DNA of 64,000 nucleotides from JBFGCA01 sp041567315 (GTDB lineage: Bacteria > Acidobacteriota > Thermoanaerobaculia > Multivoradales > JAHEKO01). The DNA lies in assembly GCA_041567315.1 (NCBI GenBank), contig JBFGCA010000003.1, positions 1 to 64,000 on the forward strand, written 5' to 3'. Shown here piece after piece: positions 1 through 8,293 of this stretch; the stretch's first letter is position 1; every line of letters begins with the position of its first letter. The position numbers and the translations under genes were made by a program. Under the pieces are notes generated by a model that was given only the letters and a program-made list of their open reading frames with translations, was not told the origin of the DNA and did no database searches.

Positions 1-88
1 CCATAGTCCCGCTATGCCTGCGTCGCCGCGCCTTGACCTCGAAACCGAGGACTCGATCATCCACTACGCTTTCATCCGTTACGGTCCA

Positions 89-535
89 CTAGTCCGGGCC
101 GGCTTCGGCTATCCGCGACGCCAGCGGCTCGGGGATGGCGATCGCCTCGAGGCCCTCGGCGCCGTCCATCAGGCAGCAGACCGAGGAGATGGTGCCGCGC
201 GCCAGCAGCGTCTCGCCGCGGTGGAAGGTCACCGCGTAGCTCATCGAGCGGCGGCCCTTGCGGGCCACCCGCAGCCGGATCTCGAGCTCGTCGCCAAAGC
301 GCGCCGGGCTGAGGTACTCGCAGGAGGCGGCGACCCGCGGCCAGCCGATCTCACGGCCGTCGACCCGGGCGTGGACCTCGGTGCCGAGGGCACGCAGGAA
401 CTCGTGCTCGGCGGTCTCCATGAAGACGAAGAAGCGCGCGAAGTGGACGATGCCGCCCAGGTCGGTGTCGGCGAACTCGACGCGGCGCCGGGTACGGAAC
501 TCGGAGAGCGCCGCTCCGCCGGGCGGATCGCTCAC
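89..535 (-). CDS. Acyl-CoA thioesterase, 4HBT hotdog family
   Basis: A 148-residue single hotdog-fold thioesterase, the usual length for the 4-hydroxybenzoyl-CoA thioesterase family, which hydrolyses acyl-CoA or acyl-carrier thioesters in the cytoplasm. The family signature FADTDLGGIVHFARF lies at about residues 21-35, with the candidate catalytic Asp in DTD and a Glu in the following FMETAEHEF helix. The GTG start at 535 overlaps the TGA of the upstream glycosyltransferase gene (GTGA), so the two are probably translationally coupled. It is the last gene of the long minus-strand run and could release an acyl product made by the cluster. The substrate is unknown; the family call is firm. Confidence 0.88.
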   Translation of the reverse strand: MSDPPGGAALSEFRTRRRVEFADTDLGGIVHFARFFVFMETAEHEFLRALGTEVHARVDGREIGWPRVAASCEYLSPARFGDELEIRLRVARKGRRSMSYAVTFHRGETLLARGTISSVCCLMDGAEGLEAIAIPEPLASRIAEAGPD

Positions 536-1851
536 GAGAGCGCCTCGGCGAGCACCGGCGCGCGCCGCCGGAGCGACTCGTAGACCGCCGCCGTCCGCCG
601 CGCCATCTGGCGGTCGCCGAAGCGCTCGACCACCGCCCGCCGGCCGGCGCTGCCCAGCTCCCAGCGGCGCTGCGGGCTGTCGATCAGCTGGCGCAGCCCG
701 GCGGCCAGCGCCGGCGCCGAGCCGGGGTCGACCAGCAGCCCGCCGCCGGTGGCCTCGATCAGCTCGGGGAAGGCGCCATGACGGGGCTGCACCACCGGCA
801 CCCCACAGGCCAGCGCCTCGAGCACGTAGAGACCCTTGGGCTCGCGGTAGGTGGCGGGGACCGACAGCAGGTCGATCCGCTGCAGGAACTCGAGCTTGCG
901 CCGCCGGTCCACCTCGCCCACCACCTCGACCGCCGCCGCCAGCCCCCACTCCGCCAGGCGTTCGCGCAGCCGCGCCAGGTAGGGGGCGTCGCGCTTGCCC
1001 AGATAGCCGGCGATCGCCAGCCGCAGCCGCTCGCCGCCGGGCTCGGCGGCCAGCAGCCGGAAGGCCTCGACCAGCAGCTCGAGACCCTTCTCGGGGCAGA
1101 TCCGGGCCAGATAGCCGATGGTGAGGGCGTCGCCTTCGCTCCCAGCGCCGTCGCCGGGAGCGAAGCCCTCGAGGTGGATGCCCAGCGGCACCACGTGGAT
1201 GTGGCTGCGCTCCACCCGCAGCAGCTCGCTCATGGCGTCGGCGTAGTACCTGCTGGTGGCCACGAAGCCGTCGATCCGGCCGGCCCGGCGGCGCAGCTCC
1301 TCGACGACCTGGCCCCGGTACGGCTCGCGCAGCTCCTCCATGAACAGGTCCTCGCCGGTCAGTCCGCAGACCACCGGGACCCCCAGCCGGCGCCGGATCG
1401 CGGTCCCGACGCCGAGGAAGAACGCGTTGGTGAGCTGCACCACCTCGGGGCGGAACTCGGCCAGCCAGTCGAGCAGCCGCTCCAGCTCCTTGCGCTGGTG
1501 GCCGTCCTCGCCCTGCAACACCGACAGGGTCAGCGCCCCCAGGTCGCGGGCGTCGGTGGCACCCGCCAGGCGGCCCACCCAGCCCAGCAGCCGTGGCCGG
1601 TCGAGCAGCCGGTCGAGGGCGCGCGGGGTGCGCCGGAAGAGCGGCAGCTTCTGCTGCAGATAGACGTTGACCGCGCCGTAGAAGACCCCGCGGCGGCTGA
1701 CGTCCACCTCGTCGGTGCGCAGCGGCGTATAGGTGGGGAGCAGCGCCACCTCGTGTCCCTCGGCGATCAGCGCCGCCGCCAGGGTGTTGTCGTGCAGGCA
1801 GCTGCCGCAGTACATGCCGCCGGCGCCGGCGGCCACGTAGGCGATCCTCAT
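532..1851 (-). CDS. Glycosyltransferase family 4
   Basis: A 439-residue GT-B fold glycosyltransferase that would move a sugar from a nucleotide-sugar donor to an acceptor at the membrane-cytosol face. The N-terminal domain opens MRIAYVAAGAGGMYCGSC with the glycine-rich loop. The C-terminal Rossmann half has YLARICPEKG (about 235) and the E-x7-E motif in REPKGLYVLEALACG, followed by a PVVQPRHGAFPE loop, all typical of GT4 retaining enzymes. The ATG at 1851 follows a 53-bp gap after the symporter gene, and the stop overlaps the thioesterase start. Donor and acceptor are unknown. Confidence 0.88.
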   Translation of the reverse strand: MRIAYVAAGAGGMYCGSCLHDNTLAAALIAEGHEVALLPTYTPLRTDEVDVSRRGVFYGAVNVYLQQKLPLFRRTPRALDRLLDRPRLLGWVGRLAGATDARDLGALTLSVLQGEDGHQRKELERLLDWLAEFRPEVVQLTNAFFLGVGTAIRRRLGVPVVCGLTGEDLFMEELREPYRGQVVEELRRRAGRIDGFVATSRYYADAMSELLRVERSHIHVVPLGIHLEGFAPGDGAGSEGDALTIGYLARICPEKGLELLVEAFRLLAAEPGGERLRLAIAGYLGKRDAPYLARLRERLAEWGLAAAVEVVGEVDRRRKLEFLQRIDLLSVPATYREPKGLYVLEALACGVPVVQPRHGAFPELIEATGGGLLVDPGSAPALAAGLRQLIDSPQRRWELGSAGRRAVVERFGDRQMARRTAAVYESLRRRAPVLAEALS

Positions 1852-1904
1852 CTGTCGGGCGGTGCTCCCTCGGAGACGTGGGCGCGGGCAGGCTACCACG
1901 CCGC

Positions 1905-3389
1905 TCAGCGCGGCTGCGCCGGCGTCTCGGCCGTCCCTTCCGGCGGGAAGAAGCGGGCCACGCGGGCGAACTCGGGGGGCCTGGAGAGCAGCGATCCGGC
2001 GACCATCGCCAGCGCCGAGACCGGGAGCATCCAGGCCACCGGCTCGACGCCGGTCCGGCCCAGCCAGGACTCCGGGGCCGGCCAGCCACCCAGGAAGGCG
2101 AGCGCCCACAGCGCCGCCACGCTGAGCACCGCCGCCAGCGCCCCGGTGGCGGTGCTGCGCCGCCAGTAGAGCGCCGCCACCGGCAGCGGCACGAGCGCCG
2201 CGAAGCCGGTGAACGACCACACCCCGAGCCGGAAGATGCTGCGCTCGGCGACCAGCGACAGCAGGTAGCAGGCAGCCAGCACCCCGACCACGAAGAGCCG
2301 GCCGAGCAGCACCTGCCGCCGCTCGTCCATGGCTTCGAGCCCGGGCAGCCGGCGCGCCACGTCCTGGGTGAACAGGGTGCTCAGCGACAGCGCCTGCGAG
2401 TCGAGCGACGACATCACCGCCGCCAGCACCCCGGCCGCCAGCAGCCCGGCCAGCGCCTCGGGGGCGTGGAGCCGGATCATCCGCACCAGGATGGAGCTGG
2501 CCTCGGAGCCGGCCAACCCCGGCACCTCGGCGCTGCCCAGCACCCCGAGCAGGACGCTGGGCACCCAGACCACGGCGATGCACAGCGGGTAGGCGACGAT
2601 CGGCAGCCGGAAGGCGGTGGCGCGGCGGGCGGTGAGCCAGTGCATGAAGATGTGCGGGAACATGCCGACCGACAGCGGCACCAGGGTGTAGGAAACCAGC
2701 TCGGCGCCGCCGATCCGGTCGCCGTGGAGCAGCAGCCCCGGATCGACGCGGGCGAGCGCCGGCCCCAGACCGCCGAGGCTGCGCACCACCACCACGAAGG
2801 TCGCCGCTCCCAGCCCCATGAACACCAGGGTCTGGAGCGTGTTGACCCAGGCGGTGGAGCGCAGCCCGCCGTAGGTCACGTAGGCGCTGACGATGGCGCA
2901 GATCAGCAGGCTCCCCGCCCAGCGCGGCACCCGGCCGGTGGTGATCTCCTCGAAGGCGATGCCGCCGCCCAGCACCCCGATCAGCAGATAGGGGACCAGC
3001 AGCGCCACCAGCAGCGCGAACAGCGCCAGGGCCAGCGTCTGCGAGCCCCAGCGCTCGCGGAAGAACTGCACCTGGGTCAAGAAACCGTGGCGCTTGCCGA
3101 TCGCCCACAGCGGCAGCCCCAGGAAGTAGAACAGCGCCGGCGCCACCAGCGCCGAGCTGGAGGCCATCAGGCTGAACACCCCGATCCCGCGGTGATAGGC
3201 CTCGCCCGAGGCGCCGAGCAGGCTGAAGGCGGTCATGTGGGTGCCGAACAGGGTCATCAGCAGCACGAACGGGCCGATGGTGCGGGTGGCCAGGAAATAG
3301 TCCTCGCCGGTGCCGCGGAACAGGCGGTGGGCCAGGAAGCCCACCGTCAGCACGGCGGCCAGGTAGAGGAGGACGATGGCCAGGGTCAC
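1905..3389 (-). CDS. Sodium:solute symporter (SSS/SSF family)
   Basis: A 494-residue inner-membrane protein with about 12-13 hydrophobic segments. Segments such as GPFVLLMTLFGTHMTAFS and the AAVMSSLDSQALSLSTL helix are characteristic of the sodium:solute symporter family (PutP/PanF-like), which couples substrate uptake to the sodium gradient. The ATG at 3389 follows the DUF3311 gene by 55 bp; these two gene types often occur together, DUF3311 probably being an accessory membrane subunit. In this run it may import a precursor or re-import a product. The substrate cannot be inferred. Confidence 0.9.
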   Translation of the reverse strand: MTLAIVLLYLAAVLTVGFLAHRLFRGTGEDYFLATRTIGPFVLLMTLFGTHMTAFSLLGASGEAYHRGIGVFSLMASSSALVAPALFYFLGLPLWAIGKRHGFLTQVQFFRERWGSQTLALALFALLVALLVPYLLIGVLGGGIAFEEITTGRVPRWAGSLLICAIVSAYVTYGGLRSTAWVNTLQTLVFMGLGAATFVVVVRSLGGLGPALARVDPGLLLHGDRIGGAELVSYTLVPLSVGMFPHIFMHWLTARRATAFRLPIVAYPLCIAVVWVPSVLLGVLGSAEVPGLAGSEASSILVRMIRLHAPEALAGLLAAGVLAAVMSSLDSQALSLSTLFTQDVARRLPGLEAMDERRQVLLGRLFVVGVLAACYLLSLVAERSIFRLGVWSFTGFAALVPLPVAALYWRRSTATGALAAVLSVAALWALAFLGGWPAPESWLGRTGVEPVAWMLPVSALAMVAGSLLSRPPEFARVARFFPPEGTAETPAQPR

Positions 3390-3444
3390 GGTGCGGATCG
3401 CCGGAGGGCGTCGGGCGCGGTCCCCGTCGGGGGCCGCGACCGGA

Positions 3445-3651
3445 TCAGTCGGGAAGATCGGCCGGCCAGGCGCGGCGCACCACGAGCGCCATCAGCAGGG
3501 CGGCGGCCAGACAGTAGCCCAGGTGATAGACCAGCCCGGCCGGCAGCCCCAGCCAGGACCGCGGCTCGCTCCACAGCCAGAAGTCGTTGTGGAGCAGGTA
3601 GAGGAGCCCGAGGGCGGCGAACAAGAGCCACCGGCTCCGCGGGTGCCTCAA
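3445..3651 (-). CDS. DUF3311-like small membrane protein
   Basis: A 68-residue protein with two predicted membrane helices (about residues 8-22 and 37-58) and the WLLFAALGLLYLLHNDFWLW opening typical of DUF3311 proteins. These usually sit directly upstream of a sodium:solute symporter, as here. The TTG start at 3651 overlaps the upstream flavoprotein stop (TTGA), and the reading frame only makes sense from this codon. It is probably a small symporter subunit or folding partner. Confidence 0.75.
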   Translation of the reverse strand: MRHPRSRWLLFAALGLLYLLHNDFWLWSEPRSWLGLPAGLVYHLGYCLAAALLMALVVRRAWPADLPD

Positions 3652-4886
3652 TGGGCGGCCCCCGCCGCCACCGGGCCGGTGGTCGCCTCGAGCGCCCTCA
3701 GCAGGCGGTCCACCGGGCGCCGGAAGACGTTGCCCATCAGCAGATCGACCAGCTCGCCGTGGCATTCGGGATGGGTCTCGAGGAATCCCCGGAAGCTGAA
3801 CGCCGGATCGTAGAAGGCGTCGACCAGGCGGCGCAGCGCCTCCATCCCCGCCCGCAGCTCGGGTCCGAAGCGGCCCAGTCGCGCGGCCGACGGGTCGTCG
3901 GCCGCCAGCGCCTCGTGGACGGCGTCGGCCGCCATCTCGCCCGACTTGAGAGCCAGGAACACGCCGGTCGAGTAGATCGGGTCGATGAACCCGAAGGCGT
4001 CGCCGGCCAGCACCCAGCCTTCGCCGGCGACCGCGGTGGCGCGGTAGGAGAAGTCGCGGATCGCCCGCACCGGCTCGACCTGACGCGCCCCCGCGAGCCG
4101 CTCCGCCAGCGCCGGGCACCGCGCCAGCTCCTCGGCGAAGGTGCGCTCCGGACCGCCCTCGCGGCCGGCGACCAGGTGGTCCACCGGGCCGACCACTCCG
4201 ATGCTCACCCGCTCGGCGGGAAGCGGGATCGACCACCACCAGGTGTCGCGCCGTGGCGAATGGAAGATGAGGGTCGCCCCCTCGTCCCTGCCGGAGTCGC
4301 GCCGCCCACCCTCGTAGTGGGTGAACAGCGAGGCGTTGCGCAGCCGCCGGTCCATCCGGCGGGTGCGCAGCCGGTTGGCCAGCAGCGCGCTCTGACCGGT
4401 GGCGTCGACCACCACCCGGCAGGAAAGCTCCTCGGGGACCTCCGCGGCCGCACCGGCCCGCACGCCCACCGCCCGGCCGCTTTCGAAGAGCACCTCGCGG
4501 ACCGCCACCCCGCGGCGCACCGCGACCCCGTGCGCGGCGGCGTTGTCGAGCAGCAGCTGGTCGAACTCGCTGCGCAGCACCTGCCAGGTGCGCGAGCTCT
4601 CGTGGGGGTCTTGGTCCTCGAAATAGAACGGAGTCGAGGCGCGGCCGTCGGCGGCGAAGAACTGGACGCTGGCCTTGACCGGGAAGCGGCTGCGCCGCAT
4701 CGGCGCCAGCATCCCGAGCCGCTCGAAGGTCCACCAGGTGGCGGGCATCAGCGACTCGCCGACCTTGAAGGCGGGCTCCGCCGAGCGCTCGAGCAGCAGC
4801 ACCCGATGGCCGTGCTTGGCCAGCAGGGTGGCGGTGGTGGCGCCGGCCGGACCGCCGCCACAGACGATCACCTCAGGAGAGTTCAC
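3648..4886 (-). CDS. FAD-dependent oxidoreductase, tryptophan-halogenase-like
   Basis: A 412-residue flavoprotein of the halogenase/geranylgeranyl-reductase group. The GGGPAGAT nucleotide-binding loop is near residue 10, KVGES near 41-45 and GDAFGFIDPIYSTG near 320. A WWWSIP sequence at about 216-221 fits the WxWxIP motif of flavin-dependent halogenases, and Lys71 in FPVKASVQFF lies where halogenases have their catalytic lysine. It is shorter than characterised tryptophan halogenases (about 510-540 residues), so halogenation is only a possibility. The GTG start at 4886 overlaps the stop of the TonB receptor gene. A nearby free-flavin reductase was not seen. Confidence 0.8.
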   Translation of the reverse strand: MNSPEVIVCGGGPAGATTATLLAKHGHRVLLLERSAEPAFKVGESLMPATWWTFERLGMLAPMRRSRFPVKASVQFFAADGRASTPFYFEDQDPHESSRTWQVLRSEFDQLLLDNAAAHGVAVRRGVAVREVLFESGRAVGVRAGAAAEVPEELSCRVVVDATGQSALLANRLRTRRMDRRLRNASLFTHYEGGRRDSGRDEGATLIFHSPRRDTWWWSIPLPAERVSIGVVGPVDHLVAGREGGPERTFAEELARCPALAERLAGARQVEPVRAIRDFSYRATAVAGEGWVLAGDAFGFIDPIYSTGVFLALKSGEMAADAVHEALAADDPSAARLGRFGPELRAGMEALRRLVDAFYDPAFSFRGFLETHPECHGELVDLLMGNVFRRPVDRLLRALEATTGPVAAGAAH

Positions 4887-7048
4887 AGCCGGTAGGCGAC
4901 GCCGAGGGCGGCGGCGAACGGCCGGCCCGGGATCACCGACAGAGCGCCAAACCCGCGGGTCTCGTAGTCCTGGTCGGTGAGGTTGTCGAGGTGCAGGCTC
5001 CAGCGCCAGGGTCCGTGGCGCAGGATCACCGCCGCGTCGAGCAGCAGATAGCCGTCGAGGCGGGTGACGTTGTCCTCGGCGATGAACTGCTCGCCGACCC
5101 AGCGCAGACCGCCGCCCACCGTCCAGCGCCGGCCCAGCCGCCGGCTCGCCCAGGCGTTGGCCAGGTGCTCGGGAGAGAAGGCCGAGCGGTTGCCCGAGCG
5201 ATCGAAGGCGGTACCGGCGCCGGTGAAGGGGTCGACGACGAACTCGGTGAAGCGGGTCAGCTCGGAGTCGGTGTAGGCGTAGGCCAGGAACAGGCGCAAC
5301 CCGTCGCGGGTCTCGGCGGCCAGTTCCAGCTCGACGCCTCGCGCCCGCTGGTCGCCGGCCTGCTGGGTGATCCCGTTGTCGTCGGGGATGGCGATGTTGT
5401 CGCGCTCGATCTGGAACAAGGCCACCGTGGTCCGCAGCCGGTCGTCGAGCAGCGCGCGGCGCACCCCGAGCTCGAACTGCCGGCTCTCCTCGGGCCGCCG
5501 CTCGCCCGCCAGCCGCGGCGAGGCGGAGGCGAACGACTCGGCGACGTTGGCGTAGAAAGCGAGCCCCTCGATGGGCTGCACCACGGCGCCCAGGATCGGG
5601 CTCAGCTCGCCGTCGCTCCGCGAGGTGCCGGTCACCCCGTCCTCGAAGTCGATGGCGTCCCAGCGCGCGCCCACCAGCACCGACACGCGCTCGGTGAGCT
5701 CGATCTGGTCGATCAGGTACGGGGCGACGATCTCGCTGCGGGTGTCGCCGCTCTGGAACGGGAAGCGCGGGGGCGGCTCGACCGCGAACTCCGCCGGCGA
5801 CAGCAGATCGATCGGCGGCAGCAGTCCGGCGTCGAGGGTGAACACGTCGTCCAGCCGCGCCACCTCGAGACCGACCAGCAGCCGGTGGCGGGCGTTGCCG
5901 GTGGTGGCCCCGAAGGTGGCCTCGAGCTGGTTGCCGAGGAAGCGCTGGCGGTCGTCCAGACCCAGCAGGGCGCGGAAGATCTGCGGCCGGCCCTCGACGT
6001 CGGGGAACAGGAACTGGAAGAAGGTGCCGTCGGTGACCCAGTCCAGCTCCCGGTAGTAGAGCTTGTTGCGCAGGGTGAGCTCGTCGCCGAGCTGGCGCTC
6101 GACGTCGAGCTGAAAGCGGTTGACCTTCTGCTCCGAGCGATCGAAGGGCGAGGCGTAGGAGCGCCGCCGCGGCACGTCGGCCGGGGCGGTGCCGACGATC
6201 GGCAGCCCGGCGTCGGGGATGAAGTCGGACGCCAGGTGCTCGAGGTTGAGGTTGATCGTGGTGCGCTCCCCGGGGCGCCAGGTGAAGGCGGGGTTGACGG
6301 CGGCGACCTCGTTTTCGCGGCCGTCGCGCCAGCCGTCGCTCTGCCGCCACAGGCCGTTGAGGCGGAAGGCGGCGGCGCCGCCGGCGACCGAGCGATTGAG
6401 GTCCAGCCGGCCGTCGAGGGTGTCGAAGCTGCCGGCCGCCGCTTCGACGACCGTGAAGTCGGTCGGCACCGGCTGCTTGCGTACGATGTTGACCGCCCCG
6501 GCCAGCGGGTTGGGGCCGTAGAGGAAGCCGGCCGGGCCCTTGAGCACCTCCACCCGCTCGGCGTTGTAGAGCTGGTAGAAGGTGGCCTCCGGCTCGGGGG
6601 CGCCGTCGGTCAGCACCAGACCGCTGGTCAGCGAGTCGAAACCGCGGACCACGAAGAAGTCGAACAGCCCGAACCCGGTCTGGACGTTGAGACCGCTGAC
6701 GTTCTCGAGCGCGTCGCTCAGCACCACCGCCCGCTGCTCCTCGATCAGCGGGCCGCTGACCACGCCGACGTTGGCCGGCGTCGCCGCCAGCGCCATCGGC
6801 AGCTTGGTGGCGATGGTGTTGGAGGTCGGCAGATAGGGCAGGCTGGCCTCGACCAGCAGGGTCTCCTCGCGGCGCGCCGCCGGATCGGGCGCCGCCGGTG
6901 TCTCGGCGATCGCGGTCTCGGTGGTCCCGGTCTCGGCGACCTCGGGCTCCTCGGTCGTGCCGGTCTGCGCGCCGGCCGGTGAGAGGAGCGCGAGCAGCGC
7001 GAGGGCGAAGGGCGGAGCGGCGGCCGCCAGCCGCGGCGAGCGGCTCAT
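4883..7048 (-). CDS. TonB-dependent outer-membrane receptor, siderophore type
   Basis: A 721-residue outer-membrane receptor. A signal peptide (about residues 1-28) precedes a low-complexity Glu/Thr/Ala linker. The plug domain (about 60-190) contains SDALENVSGLNVQTG, FVVRGFDS and VEVLKGPAGFLYGPNPLAG, standard ferrisiderophore-receptor plug motifs. The barrel follows, with NLFAD-like receptor features such as FAYANVAESF and LDNLTDQDYETRGFG near the C-terminus. It would take up a metal chelate or other bulky ligand using TonB energy. The ATG at 7048 overlaps the previous gene's TGA. Location next to propeller and radical SAM genes suggests uptake of the cluster's own product or its metal complex. 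Confidence 0.92.
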   Translation of the reverse strand: MSRSPRLAAAAPPFALALLALLSPAGAQTGTTEEPEVAETGTTETAIAETPAAPDPAARREETLLVEASLPYLPTSNTIATKLPMALAATPANVGVVSGPLIEEQRAVVLSDALENVSGLNVQTGFGLFDFFVVRGFDSLTSGLVLTDGAPEPEATFYQLYNAERVEVLKGPAGFLYGPNPLAGAVNIVRKQPVPTDFTVVEAAAGSFDTLDGRLDLNRSVAGGAAAFRLNGLWRQSDGWRDGRENEVAAVNPAFTWRPGERTTINLNLEHLASDFIPDAGLPIVGTAPADVPRRRSYASPFDRSEQKVNRFQLDVERQLGDELTLRNKLYYRELDWVTDGTFFQFLFPDVEGRPQIFRALLGLDDRQRFLGNQLEATFGATTGNARHRLLVGLEVARLDDVFTLDAGLLPPIDLLSPAEFAVEPPPRFPFQSGDTRSEIVAPYLIDQIELTERVSVLVGARWDAIDFEDGVTGTSRSDGELSPILGAVVQPIEGLAFYANVAESFASASPRLAGERRPEESRQFELGVRRALLDDRLRTTVALFQIERDNIAIPDDNGITQQAGDQRARGVELELAAETRDGLRLFLAYAYTDSELTRFTEFVVDPFTGAGTAFDRSGNRSAFSPEHLANAWASRRLGRRWTVGGGLRWVGEQFIAEDNVTRLDGYLLLDAAVILRHGPWRWSLHLDNLTDQDYETRGFGALSVIPGRPFAAALGVAYRL

Positions 7049-8268
7049 CCGCCCACCTTGAGCGCCAGCATCTCGCGCTCGTTGCGCAGGTACAGCCGGC
7101 CGTCGGCGAGGGTGGGCACCGTCCAGCTCTTGGCCGACCACACCTCGAAGGCCGCTTTCTCGCGGTAGGCCTCGGGGGTGGCCTCGACCAGCGCCAGCCG
7201 CCCGCGGTCGCCGAGCACGATGAGGCGGCCGTCGGCGTAGGTCAGCGAGCCGTGTCCGAAGCCGCGCGCCTTCCAACGCTCCTCGCCCGAGGCGGCGTCG
7301 AGACACTTGAGGATGGAGTTGTCGAAGCCGTAGAGATGACCGTCGAGATAGACCGAGCTGCTGAACTGGTTCTTCATCCCGCGGCTGCTCCACAGCTCCT
7401 CGGCCGAGGTGCGGCCGCCGGCGACCCGGATCCGCAGCAGGGCGCCGCCGGTGTCGTAGCCCGAGGCCACGAACACCCGGTCGGGCGGGATGAAGACCGG
7501 CACCGCCGCGTTGACGTCGTAGGAGGTGCGCCAGCCCCGCTTCCACAGCACCTTGCCGTCGGCGGGGGCCACCGAGACGAGCCGCGTGCCGGTGAACAGC
7601 AGCACCTGACGCACGCCACCGACGGTCACCGCCAGCGGCGAGGAGTAGCCCGCCTTGTCCGACCCGCCGGTCCACACCGTCTCCCCGGTCCGCCGGTCGA
7701 GGGCCACCACCGAGGCGTCGGGGGCGCCCCCGGCGTCGACGATCAGCAGCTCGCCCTCGACCAGCGGCGAGGTCGAGGCCCCCCACTGCGGGGGTCGGGC
7801 GCCGACGGTCTGCTTGAGGTCCCGCCGCCACAGCTCGCGGCCGTCGGCGGCCGCGGCGGCGACCAGGACGCTCCGCGCTCCGAACGCGTAGACCACCTCG
7901 CCGTCCACAGTCGGGGTCGAGCGCGGCCCGTTGCCCTGGCCGTCGCGATAGCGGTCGTCGAGCCGCAGCCGCCAGAGCTGGCGGCCGTCGCGGCGGTCGA
8001 AGGCGGCCAGGTACTCGCCGGAGCTGGTGGCGTACAGGGTGAACAGGCGGTCGCCGACCACCGAGATCCCCGAGTAGCCCTCGCCCAGCTCGATCCGCCA
8101 CAGGACCTCGGGTCCGCCGGCCGGCCACGAGGTGAGCAGCCCGGTCTCGGCCGAGCGGCCGTCGCGGTCGGGTCCCCGGAACTGCGGCCAGTCGGCGGCC
8201 GCCAGCCGCGCCGGCAGCAGCGCCAGCAGCAGCGCCAGCTTGAGGGTCGGAATCAACGCTCTCCTCAT
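7045..8268 (-). CDS. Exported PQQ-like beta-propeller protein
   Basis: A 407-residue protein with a signal peptide (about 1-25) followed by ADWPQFRGPDRDG, the usual opening of PQQ-like (quinoprotein-type) beta-propellers. Repeats of the form G.LYAFD..DG..LW run through the rest, for example AFDRRDGRQLWRL and ALDRRTGETVWTGG. Acidic calcium/PQQ ligands of true alcohol dehydrogenases cannot be confirmed, so it is more likely a periplasmic scaffold or sensor than an enzyme. It is coupled by ATGA to the TonB-receptor gene, suggesting joint function at the outer membrane. Confidence 0.85.
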   Translation of the reverse strand: MRRALIPTLKLALLLALLPARLAAADWPQFRGPDRDGRSAETGLLTSWPAGGPEVLWRIELGEGYSGISVVGDRLFTLYATSSGEYLAAFDRRDGRQLWRLRLDDRYRDGQGNGPRSTPTVDGEVVYAFGARSVLVAAAAADGRELWRRDLKQTVGARPPQWGASTSPLVEGELLIVDAGGAPDASVVALDRRTGETVWTGGSDKAGYSSPLAVTVGGVRQVLLFTGTRLVSVAPADGKVLWKRGWRTSYDVNAAVPVFIPPDRVFVASGYDTGGALLRIRVAGGRTSAEELWSSRGMKNQFSSSVYLDGHLYGFDNSILKCLDAASGEERWKARGFGHGSLTYADGRLIVLGDRGRLALVEATPEAYREKAAFEVWSAKSWTVPTLADGRLYLRNEREMLALKVGG

Positions 8269-8293
8269 CGAAACAGGCTCCTCTCCGGCCTCC

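Noticed and set aside
1878..4895. Plus-strand frame of about 1,000 codons across the symporter and flavoprotein genes
   Set aside because: It is Gln/Arg/His/Gly-rich shadow sequence typical of high-GC antisense frames; the minus strand encodes clear protein families.
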